A stretch of 64,000 nt of DNA. Source: Eledone cirrhosa (taxonomy: Eukaryota > Mollusca > Cephalopoda > Octopoda > Eledonidae). This document shows, piece by piece, positions 1-10,640 of the stretch. A program made the translations under genes and the position numbers. The stretch is from assembly GCA_964016885.1 (NCBI GenBank), contig OZ024744.1, forward strand, positions 72,113,103 to 72,177,102, given 5' to 3'. Each line of letters starts with the position of its first letter. The first letter of the stretch is position 1. Under the pieces are notes generated by a model. It was not told the DNA's origin, made no database searches, and saw only the letters and a program-made list of their open reading frames with translations.

Positions 1-1299
<1,299 letters not shown>

Positions 1300-2340
1300 T
1301 GAAGGGGCCTTTTATCGTGATGATACTCTCTTCACTATTGGTAAGAATAATAGAAATCTAGAAACAACTAAGAAACGCCTACACATACATTTTAAAGGAT
1401 ATAATTTAACTATAACCATTGATAATAATAATAATGTAGGAAATATCTCTTACGTAACATTTGATATTTATTTCGGGAAATACAAACCTTTTCATAATCC
1501 CATTAAACAGCTTTTCTATGTCAATAATATGTCTAATCACACTAGATCCATACTTAAATCCATAGTAAACAACGTATCTAAGATGATTCCTAGACTTTCT
1601 TTCAATGTGCGCTACATTATATTAGCAAGACCAGGATATAATGAAAAAAAATCCAGTATAATATGAATTATAATAAGGGAAACAAATTCTAAAGTTATCT
1701 TGCATAATATGACTTGACTTAAATCTAGCTCGAACATAAATTTTACACCCAACATAAATTATTCTAAATGGTGCAGTAAGGTATCAAATATCGCTTTTGG
1801 TAATAATGCAGGTAATCTTAAACCTAACGCTTATAGGAATAACAAATATAAATGAAAACATCTTGATTTGTTAACTAGAGTAACAATAATAACAAGAATG
1901 ATCACTAATTATAATGATTATAACAATAAACATATTAGTGTAAGGCCTATAAAAAATAAATCTAAATTTCTACTAATTGATCCTAACACTCTTAACCCCT
2001 TTCGGTATAAAAATAGTCAATCTTATAAAAATAGTAACGTACTGAATCTTAGTAAACCTACCCACATAATCTCCATCAATCAGTAATAGTTAATTCTCAA
2101 CCCAGAGCTAAAAAATCTAATCGTAGGAGGCCTGCTACCTAGTTTAATCCACCATTTAGCAAACATGTGGCTTCTCATATACCGAAATTATTTTTTGGTA
2201 TACTCGAGAAAAAACTTTCCCCAATCTCATAAATACCATATGTTACTGAATATAAATATAACAAAAAATCACTCTCAGCCACTCCTAATCGAGCTGATTA
2301 TATAATTTCTAGTAATAACAGCAAACTAAAGTCATGAAAT
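1300..2340 (+). pseudogene. Penelope-like element reverse transcriptase remnant
   Basis: A decayed reverse transcriptase of the Penelope-like (PLE) type. The catalytic block reads Y-R-D-D at 1313-1324, within AFYRDDTLF, matching the PLE motif GLYRDDGL. In the same frame follow residues resembling the PLE block after the active site (GYNLTITIDNNNN, then VTFDIYFGKYKPFHNP, then LFYVNNMSNHTRSI). Stops interrupt the frame after about 1660. Near 2139-2200 a second conserved block, FNPPFSKHV, is preceded by a stop. The 72-codon open stretch at 1868-2086 lies between these blocks and is probably part of the same protein. No GIY-YIG endonuclease was found. The remnant ends beside an (AAT)n tract. PLE enzymes copy their RNA at a nicked chromosomal end; this copy cannot be functional. 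Confidence 0.75.
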
Positions 2341-2350
2341 AAGATAGATG

Positions 2351-2352
2351 AC

Positions 2353-2409
<57 letters not shown>
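2351..2409. repeat. (AAT)n at the 3' end of LINE copy B1
   Basis: About 20 AAT units lying between the Penelope remnant and the 3' end of the antisense LINE. On the LINE sense strand this is an (ATT)n tail. Confidence 0.9.
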
Positions 2410-2411
<2 letters not shown>

Positions 2412-2682
2412 TTTCATTTATTAGCCACAAGGGCCGACATGTAGGGGACAATACAAAGACAGGGACAGTGGGGGTTTACAATAAGGTCGAGTGCACAATG
2501 GCAAGACTAATTTAACAATGGAAATATAAAAATATAAAATAAACAATGCATAAATATAACAAAATAAATTCCCCTATAGGGGGTGGACGACCCAGGGGTG
2601 ACTCAGGTACCCCACCAATCCTGAACCACCCTGCGCTTCTAGGGCACCCAGGGAGAGCACCCTTCTCCTCAAGTTAGCTAGC

Positions 2683-5600
2683 CTATAGGCGCATAGTCAG
2701 AGTAGGCCCATTCACACGGGCCATTCTCGCCACATTCATCCACCTTTTAGCAAATGTAGTGGGGGGCAGCACTTCTCTCTCCACCCTCACCTTCCTTTCC
2801 AGGTGAAGTTTAAAGAAGTTGATGAGGGATTGGCCGAAGAGAAAAGTGTCTGTCTTCAGTCCTTTTAATCTGGTCCACCATATAACCTCTTTCGCAACGG
2901 CCACCAGACAGAGGAAAATTGCCTGCTCTTCCTGACCTAAGGAAGGCGGCGGGTCGATCTTCACTATGGACTCGGCCGATAACCGGATCCGTTCTACACG
3001 CGACATTAGCTGTTCGACATAACTCCACAAGTCAGTAATGCACGGACATTGGACAAGTGCGTGCAGAACGGTTTCGTCGCTCTGTGCGCATTTTGGGCAG
3101 GTCCGTCTGACAGCACTTCCGTGCCTGTATAGTTTATCCCGAACCGGCAGTGTCCCCCGGTAGCACTGCCAAGCGAGGGATTTCTGGAAATTATCCATCG
3201 TCCCCGGCTCGAAAGTCCTCCGGTACATACTGGTCAGTTCGACTTCGTCGAGGCCCAAAGTTTCTCCGAGTGCGTCATCGCACTTGCAAACCACTAATCC
3301 TATATAAAACGCTTGGTAGAGGGAAGTGAGTGCCTGGCAAAATTCCAGGTGCCAATCACCCAGTCTCGGTCTCTTCTTCACCCAGGACTGCAGCTCATCA
3401 AAGAAACGAGCTACAGAAAGGCCCGTCTGATAAACGGCGACCACGCCTGTTCACCGTTTAGGCAGAATATCTGGTGATGTCGCAGCTTCAGCGCATGTCT
3501 GCGAATCATTAACCACGGCATTCCAATCCCTCCGCGTAGAGGGTGCTGGCAGCAGATGGACCGCCTCACCAACGGAACTTGTCCTTTCCACAAGAATATG
3601 AAGAAGAGCCGTTCCAACTTGACGAGGCGCGGACGGAGTCAAGGCACGACGGTCAGGCGGTAGTAGATGAGCAACTTTATCGGTCCGTCCGTCCAGCGCC
3701 TAACGACGCTGTTGGACGGCATAAGTTTGCCTCTCCAGGTTCCAAGCTACAAGCCCACCGACTTTTCCGGGTTAAGTTTGGCTCCTGTCAACCTTTCATA
3801 TTCCTTCAATAAGGTGCCGACCACCTCGATTTCTGAGGTGTTCGACACCAGCTCGGTGATGTCATCCGCATAAGCCGACACCGCCTTTCCAGTCCCGGTT
3901 CGAGTGGGATGCCCTGCAACAGCTCCAGCTTCCGCAGTAAAAGCTCGAGAGTCAATACGTACAGAAGGGAAGAGAGAGGGCACCCTTGACGAACCTATTG
4001 AGAGAGCCGAAATGGTTCCTAGAGGTGGCCATTAACCTTGACCACCGAGAGTGTGCCGCTGTGCATTGCAGCGATGAAGTTTCTGAAGACAGGGCCGAAG
4101 CCAGTTGCTTTGAGATCAAACTCCAGATACCGATGGTCGACCCTATCGAATGCTTTCGATTGATCTAAATTGATCAGTGCCCCATCGAAGCCAGGTTTAC
4201 ACCCTACCCTCACTATGATGTATCGCATGAGGTGGAGATTGTCGTGTATGGACCTGGCTAGGATTGCACAAGTTTGCGCCTCCCCAACCAAATCCTCGAC
4301 GACAAACGCCAATCTCTTTGCTAACACCTTGGCCAAAATCTTATACTCTGTGTTGAGCAGTGTTATGGGCCTGAAGTTGTCTAATGTATCCCTCTTGTTC
4401 TCGTCTTTCCTTATCAGCGTCCCCACTCCCCAGCTCACAGAACTGGGAATACTTCCATTCTGTTGCCAGTTGCAGTAGAGTGTTTCGAGGAGATCGGAGA
4501 ACAAGTCTGACATATTTACATAAAGCTCATAGGGCAGGCCATCCAAACCGGGTGACTTGCGCCTCATGCAGCCGACAAGGGGGTCCTGAATTTCGGCTGA
4601 AGTAATCGGCCTTTCGCAGCGCTCAGCGTCGACCGTCGAGATGCGCGGCAGGCCGTCAAGGTAGGGACTGAAATCCGCTACTCTCTCTGACTCGCCACTC
4701 TCCCCGAACAACCGAGCAAAGTGCTGGCGAAAGGCCTCACACATCCGCTTGGAATCGCTTATCTCGTGTCCGTCTCGGTCCGCCAACGACTGAATTGTGG
4801 CTTTATTACCTGCTGTGCCTCCGCCACGCGGGCCCATCGAACAGCTTTGGATCCCTCGTTTTCAACGCACGCGCCTTCGTGTTTGGCATTGAAGAAATGG
4901 TCTAATGCCATTCTCGCCGCTAGCACGTCAGTTGCAAGGCCACTACAATTAGCCTCGTCTAACTTATCTACCAGCTCCCCCTCCTTTCTATTTTTCTCTA
5001 ACGCTAGTTCTTTGCTGAACCCTATCGAAGGTACTCTAATCTCTCTTTTAAGAGCCCCACCCCACCCCCACCATCTGTTGTTGATGATCCATCCTGTCAA
5101 CGTTTGCTTAACTAAATTTTTGACTCGGTCCCTGTAAGCCTTACGTGCCGGAAATGACATGTTCAGCTTCCAGTAACCCGGTCCCAACCTACGCGTTTTA
5201 TCTAGGTCGACTCAACAGATCACAAATTTGTGATCTGAATAGGCGACCGTTTTCAAAACTGGGCAGCCTACACTATTTCTATCTATTTTCCTAATGAAGA
5301 TTCTGTCTATATACGATCTAGATGGCCCTATGCGGTTGGTCCACGTCCACACTGGTGCATTGGGGAAATCTAGTCGATACCTGTCAGACAGTTAGAACAG
5401 GCTGATTAGGTGGTTGAGGCTTTTGCACACCCGCTCCTATCAGCTACTCCCACACAATCCCAGCGTGCGTTTAAGATGCCGTTCCAGTCTCCCACTAACC
5501 CAGAAAGGTTTCCAGGCGCCTAAAGAATTCGGTCGTCCGGCCCCAGTAGGGGCGTAGACAGTCAGCAGTCTAAAGGCACCACCTTCGCTACTGCTCACAT

Positions 5601-5888
5601 CCAGGACCACCAACTTACCGTCCGGGTCCCGAAGATCGACCTTACCTCGAGATCCAGACCTTTCCTAAACAGCACTGCCACCCCACCTCCCATTCCCGGC
5701 CTGCTAACAGATGCGAAGATCTGATAGTCGTCGAAAATGGGAGCTAGTGCGCGCGTGTCGGAAATCCTGGTCTCGCTGACGGCAATCACATCCATTTCCA
5801 TAGACCTGAGGTCGTTGAGCAGGCGACCCTGCTTCCAAGGTGACACCAAGCCGTGAACATTTAAACTTCCTACTCTTAATATGGCCAT
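2683..5888 (-). pseudogene. LINE-B1 ORF2: AP-like endonuclease and reverse transcriptase, frameshifted
   Basis: The N-terminus starts at 5888 with MAILRVGSLNVHG (endonuclease block I), followed by DVIAVSETRI, which carries the metal-binding Glu. The segment 4837-4019 holds reverse transcriptase fingers and palm with INLDQSKAFDRVDH (motif A Asp). The 3983-3747 segment holds the Y-A-D-D active site in SAYADDITELV. The C-terminal part (3444-2683) has a zinc-knuckle-like C-x2-C...H...C in CPKCAQSDETVLHALVQCP. The pieces lie in different frames, so at least four shifts or stops separate them. In life the enzyme nicks target DNA and primes cDNA synthesis on the nick. Copies B3 and B4 carry the same domain order, which supports the reconstruction of order but not activity. 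Confidence 0.8.
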
Positions 5889-5917
5889 GTTGGCAAGCTA
5901 AAAGAGAGAGGGAAGGT

Positions 5918-7497
5918 TTACTTACCTCCCGGGGTCTTGTGAAGGTCGGGTGGTTCGACCTCCATGGTTGGTGGGGTTTCTTTTGGGAACCCCTTTAAAA
6001 GTCTTGATGTGGGTTTCACATTCGGGGTTCCCACGTCTTGAGGAAAGCTCTCTCGAATTTCTTTGTAGGAATTGAGCGACATTCGCACCAGAAGCAAATC
6101 TTCTGGCACGCAAATGTGTTCAGTTCAAAGATCTCCCCCTCTGTTTGGATGTCCTCGCTTCGTGTTAAGAGGACCATCAATTTATCGTTGGGCCTTCTGA
6201 CAAGCACGAAGTTTTTAATGTTTTGTTCGTGTGGTTTTATTTGTTTTCGTTTTGGTGACTGCGGTGGTGATGGTTTTGGTGGTGTTGTTTCGGGTATGTC
6301 TGTGTTTGTTGTAGGTGTGGTGTCTGCAATTTCAGGTGTCTGTGTGTTTATTTGTTCTTGTGTTTCTTTAGATTGTTTGCGTTTCGGGGATTGTGGTGTT
6401 GTTGATGTTGGTGTTGATGTTATTGGGGAAGTGTTTGCGTTAGTGGTGTCTGTATTTTTTGTTGTGTATGTGTTTGTGTTTTGTTGGGGCTTTTTTTTGG
6501 GGGGGGGGGGGGGTTTTCTCTATTGTTTTTTGGCACTTTTGGCTTTTCCTTCATCTTCACTGCTGGAAGACAAAGGGTCTGTATCTGTGTGTGCATTTAT
6601 TGTTTTGCCTATGTGTATAATTGGAGTGGTAAGGGGAGTGGGAGAGTTTTCCTCGTTTTCCCCTTGGGTCGGTTTCGTTGCTGGTGGTGGTCCGACGGTT
6701 TTTTATGTTGATGGGGTTACCCGTGTCATTGTTGGTGTTGTTTTTGGTGGTGGTGGTGGTGGTACAGCTTTCCGTGCTGACACTAGTGTTGGCAACAAAG
6801 GAGGTTTGCGACTCCCTGACTTTTTGAACTGAGGGCAGAAGCTTGCAGATGCATTGCTTCCCCGCAGACGAAGCAGTGCGGCCTTATTACCTCAGCGATT
6901 AATTGGATTGTTGTCCCGTCCTGCAGGCGGCCAACATCCAGTATGTTGTTCATGTCCTCTGGTTTCATTTGGAGAGGAATCTCCAAATTCATTCTGGACC
7001 AGTCTTCTCTCTCTGTCGTTTTGATATCCAGGAGGGTAGTGTCTGTCCCCTCCTCGATTACGTATCCCAGGACCCACCATATGTTCATTCCTGGTGGGAT
7101 CCTGGGAATGCGGACCTTTACTGTCCTTTTGCCCATGTAGGACGGGAGTATGATAATGCGTTCCGTTCTGCAGGGGGTCACCTGCGTCAATTTCTGCGTC
7201 AGTGGTGTTCGGCGTGGAAGAGTCGATTCTGGGTGAATCCATTTCGATGTCACGAGATAATAATTTTTTTTTTGTTTCTGTTGTCGGTGTGGTGGGGGGT
7301 GGCGGCTTAACACCTGCAGTTTTTGGTAATGGCGGGAAATGATTGTTTGCATGTGACAAATTTAAATTATTGCCACTGCTTATATTTTTAGTGTTGGCAA
7401 ACATAGTAATGTCTACAATGGTGGTGTTGGTGGTGGTGGTGGGAGGTGTTGGTTTGTTAGGATGGCTGTCAGCTTTGTGTGGCTGAGTGCCGTCCAT
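5918..7497 (-). pseudogene. LINE-B1 ORF1, low-complexity RNA-binding type protein, frameshifted
   Basis: Starts at 7497 (MDGTQPHKADSHPNKP) with a Thr/Asn/Pro-rich region. It then shifts frame into a conserved stretch (about 7190-6780) reading PSYMGKRTVKVRIPRIPPG and ending in a CFVCGEAMH-like half zinc knuckle. Much of 6700-6240 reads as Thr/Pro/Asn repeats on this strand (GGTGGT-rich on plus). The end near 6110-5918 contains VRMSLNSYKEIRESFPQDVG, matched in copy B4 by VPIQTYRSLKETFEKDVG. No database-recognisable RRM was seen. ORF1 proteins of such LINEs coat the element RNA. The long plus-strand ORF at 6038-6832 is a shadow of this region. Confidence 0.6.
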
Positions 7498-7712
7498 GTT
7501 TTCTCAAAGAAAGTTTTTTGTTTGATAATTATAAAAGTTTTAATTTTTGGGCTCAAGGCCCCAATATTATTTACTGTCCTTTTCAGAAAGCAATATATGT
7601 GAACTTATAACCACTTAACAACAAAAATGTTCCATAACTGGCAATTTGAAACAACTGAAAACAACAAACCTTTGCGGAGCTCACGATAATACGATTTCCT
7701 CCGTAGGTCGCC

Positions 7713-7754
7713 AATAATAATAATAATAGTAATAATAATAATAATAATAATAAT
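7713..7754. repeat. (AAT)n between LINE B1 and LINE A1
   Basis: About 13 AAT units with one AGT interruption. It forms both the 5' border of antisense B1 and the 5' border of sense A1. Confidence 0.9.
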
Positions 7755-9152
7755 AGAGTCATTGTGATGAGGAGGGGTAGGTTGAGCAGAAGTAACGGGA
7801 TCCAGATACCAACAGGTGAGATGATAAAGGAAATTGACTCTGAGGAAGGATACAAGTATTTGGGCGTTCTGGAGGCTGATGGCATAAAGAACAAAAAAAT
7901 GAAGGAATTGTTAAGAACTGAATACATTCGGAGAGTAAGGAGCGTATTGAAGTCACATCTGAACAGCAGAAATGCCATAAGCGCAGTAAATTCCCGAGCT
8001 GTGTCTATTATTAGGTACAGTGCGGGAATTCTGAGATGGAATGTTGCTGAACAAAAAGAAATGGATAGGAAGACTAGGAAGCTATTGACTATCTACAACA
8101 TGTTCCACAAGAGGAGTGATGTCGATAGACTCTACCTAAGGAGATCTGAGGGTGGAAGAGGTCTTATCAGCATAGAGGACTGTGTTCAGATGGAGAAAAA
8201 CAACCTATACAAATACGTGACCTATAGTAAGGAGCCAATGCTCAGAGCTGTACTGAAGGAGGGGACAGTAGGCCAGGGGATACCCAAGGAGGAAATAACA
8301 TCAAGGAGGAAGAGCAGCCTTAAGGGAAAATCCCTTCATAGTACCTTCTTTGAGAAAACTGAATTTAGAGATCCACAGACATGGAACTGGTTGAGAAGGG
8401 GAGACCTCAAAAAGGCTACAGAAGGAATGCTAATGGCTGCGCAGGAGCAGGCCCTCAAAACGAAGTGGTTGAAGCACCATATCTACAAGGAGGAGGCTAG
8501 CCCACTGTGCAGGATCTGTGGAGAGAGAGAGGAGACTGTGGCTCACATTGTGTCCGAGTGTAAACACCTAGCCCAGACCCACTATAAGGGCTGGAGACAC
8601 GATGTGATAGGCAGGGTGATCCACTGGCACCTGTGCAAAGTAAACAATCTACCACATTCTGAGAAATGGTATGAGCATAGGCCAGAGGCGGTGATGGAGA
8701 ACAGTCAGGTGAAGGTGCTGTGGGATTTTAGGATACAGACGGACAAAAAACTGGAACACAATAGACCTGACCTGGTGGTTGTGAACAAAGAAAAAAGATC
8801 GTGCCTGATTGTGGATGTGGCCTGCCCGTTCGACACGAGAGTGCAAGAGAAGGAGAGGGAGAAAATTAACCGATACCAGGACCTAAAGTGGGAGGTGAAA
8901 AGGATTTGGAACTGCCATGAAGTCAAAGTGATCCCGATTGTCATAGGCGCACTGGGGACTATCTCCAAAGGTTTCCAGGGATGGTTAAAGAAAATCGGCC
9001 CCTTCACGCTTTTTGGAACGCTTCAAAAGGCATGCTTGCTTGGAACGGCAAGAACCCTCCGATACGTCCTGAATATCTGAGGCTGCAGGTAGTGGCTTGA
9101 TATTCAATCCAACGGACTTTCCAGTTAACCAACATCAATGACTGAGATTCAA
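7755..9152 (+). mobile_element. LINE family A copy A1 (R2-like), 5' truncated
   Basis: Nearly identical to A2 from 12686 onward, so the copy is truncated within the reverse transcriptase domain just after the active site. It starts directly at the (AAT)n tract and ends with the family 3' tail AAGGAATAACAATAAC running into (AAT)n at 9153. Confidence 0.9.
7764..9080 (+). CDS. LINE-A1 C-terminal polyprotein fragment: thumb, CCHC finger, restriction-like endonuclease
   Basis: A 438-residue open frame without stops. It starts after the reverse transcriptase active site, so it cannot copy RNA. Visible parts are the thumb/linker, a CCHC finger (CRICGEREETVAHIVSEC) at about residues 250-270, and the restriction-like endonuclease with RPDLVVV (catalytic PD) then LIVDVACPFD (second Asp) at about residues 330-365. 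The same frame in A2 has Ser where A1 has Pro (ATACCC versus ATATCC at 8280) and Asp where A1 has Asn (8784). It is one of the few intact long frames in the window but is a truncated insertion, not a host gene. Confidence 0.85.
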   Translation: MMRRGRLSRSNGIQIPTGEMIKEIDSEEGYKYLGVLEADGIKNKKMKELLRTEYIRRVRSVLKSHLNSRNAISAVNSRAVSIIRYSAGILRWNVAEQKEMDRKTRKLLTIYNMFHKRSDVDRLYLRRSEGGRGLISIEDCVQMEKNNLYKYVTYSKEPMLRAVLKEGTVGQGIPKEEITSRRKSSLKGKSLHSTFFEKTEFRDPQTWNWLRRGDLKKATEGMLMAAQEQALKTKWLKHHIYKEEASPLCRICGEREETVAHIVSECKHLAQTHYKGWRHDVIGRVIHWHLCKVNNLPHSEKWYEHRPEAVMENSQVKVLWDFRIQTDKKLEHNRPDLVVVNKEKRSCLIVDVACPFDTRVQEKEREKINRYQDLKWEVKRIWNCHEVKVIPIVIGALGTISKGFQGWLKKIGPFTLFGTLQKACLLGTARTLRYVLNI

Positions 9153-9166
9153 GGAATAACAATAAC

Positions 9167-9236
<70 letters not shown>
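9153..9236. repeat. (AAT)n between LINE A1 and LINE A2
   Basis: About 84 bp of AAT units. It is the 3' tail of A1 and apparently the target in which the full-length A2 landed. Confidence 0.95.
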
Positions 9237-9237
<1 letters not shown>

Positions 9238-9403
9238 GGGAAGAAGACGCACGAGGTGACGGAGGTCATGAAATCGCTCCCGTAAGTTTTGAATTTTTAA
9301 CATATTTAAATCATTTGTGAAATAACAACTCTTAGTACAAATGCTACGTAAAGCACCCGGCTTGAGCCCCAAAAAAATTCGGACCCAAAATATATTGTTA
9401 TAA

Positions 9404-10046
9404 GGCTCAAATATTCAAATATTCAACTTTGTATTGTACACTGTATATCCAAAAAAAAATGGCTATAAATGGAAGAAGAAGAACCCCCCCCCCTCCTCTC
9501 CTCTGGCTACACTATATAGGACAGCTAAACTCACCAACACCAGAAACTAGATACACCACCCACCCCATCATCTGTGTACACTAAACACAACAGCATTTTC
9601 ACCTTCACCGCCACCGCTCACTACGGCCATCATTACCACCACTATCCCATCACCGCCGCCACCACCCCTTGACTCCTTCACTGCTGCTGCCACCGCTACA
9701 GCACCATCACTACAGTAATACGGCTCAAATATTCAAATATTCAACTTTGTATTGTACACTGTATATCCCAAAAAAAATAAAATGGCTATAAATGGAAGAA
9801 GAAGAACCCCCCCCCCCCTCCTCTCCTCTGGCTACACTATATAGGACAGCGAAACTCACCAACACCAGAAACTAGATACACCACCCACCCCATCATCTGT
9901 GTACACTAAACACAACAGCATTTTCACCTTCACCGCCACCGCTCACTACGGCCATCATTACCACCACTATCCCATCACCGCCGCCACCACCCCTTGACTC
10001 CTTCACTGCTGCTGCCACCGCTACAGCACCATCACTACAGTAATAC
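9404..10046 (+). repeat. Direct tandem duplication (units 318 and 325 bp) in the LINE-A2 leader
   Basis: Unit 1 (9404-9721) and unit 2 (9722-10046) both start with GGCTCAAATATTCAAATATT and differ mainly in the length of A and C runs. Each has a C-rich pyrimidine tract, an ACTATATAGGAC TATA-like site and a CAC/ACC-rich stretch. Repeated leader units that act as promoter monomers are known in other LINEs; that role here is inference. Confidence 0.85.
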
Positions 10047-10049
10047 GGT

Positions 10050-10640
10050 CGCATCACCGCCACCACTGCCTCGGTATCGACATCACCACCACCACTGTCT
10101 CAGTATCGCCAACGCCGCCAGTCTCTGCTGGCTGCCACTTCCACATTATAGAATTCCTACTACTAACAAAGAGGAAGGCATCAAAATATATAGATAGACT
10201 CAAAAGAAAAAAGAAAAAACAAACAACAAAAGCAGCACAGCAACAACAGCAAAAAACGAGAAAAACAGAGAAAAACAAAAACAAAAAAAGAAACCCCAAA
10301 AACGTAAAGAAAATAAGAATGAAGAGAGAAGCAGGCGGACGGACAGAGAAGAGGGGGGAAAAAGTAAAACTTAAAAAACAAAAACTAAGTCAGACATTCG
10401 AATACTACATTACAATGAAACTTATGCTTATTCATTTTTGGGGCCCTTTCTGCCCGTGTGTTTGTCTGTTTATGTGTGTCCGTATACAGCGTGGTGATAA
10501 TGCCACACAAGGGCCAAGTGGGATGGCGGATCCACAGATGGCTATGTAAACATACATTCGCCAATCCTCGATAAGAGTGTTTAAATATCGAACATAAACA
10601 GTTCGAATAACGGTGAAATGGAGACTAGAACGTCATGTGA
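10050..10640 (+). other. Rest of LINE-A2 5' leader, non-coding
   Basis: Purine-rich (CAAAAA-type) DNA around 10200-10390 followed by mixed sequence. An in-frame stop (TGA 10638-10640) closes the main ORF frame, so translation must begin downstream of it. Confidence 0.5.

Larger units (their letters stand above)
2410..7712 (-). mobile_element. LINE family B copy B1 (L1/Tx1-like), near full length, broken
   Basis: A two-ORF non-LTR retrotransposon read on the minus strand: ORF1 at about 7497-5918, ORF2 at about 5888-2683, then a 3' UTR of about 270 bp ending in a block also found at the 3' ends of B3 and B4 (CCYYTGTGGYTAATRAA on the sense strand). Both outer boundaries are (AAT)n tracts (2351-2409 and 7713-7754), so the copy appears to sit inside a trinucleotide microsatellite. 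Frameshifts break both ORFs. The 5' limit is inferred from the microsatellite border. Family placement rests on endonuclease type and general reverse transcriptase appearance; a related APE-type clade is possible. Confidence 0.75.

Noticed and set aside
6038..6832. 264-codon plus-strand ORF rich in Val, Gly and Phe
   Set aside because: It is the complement of the LINE-B1 ORF1 low-complexity region. No domain, and related copies read on the other strand.
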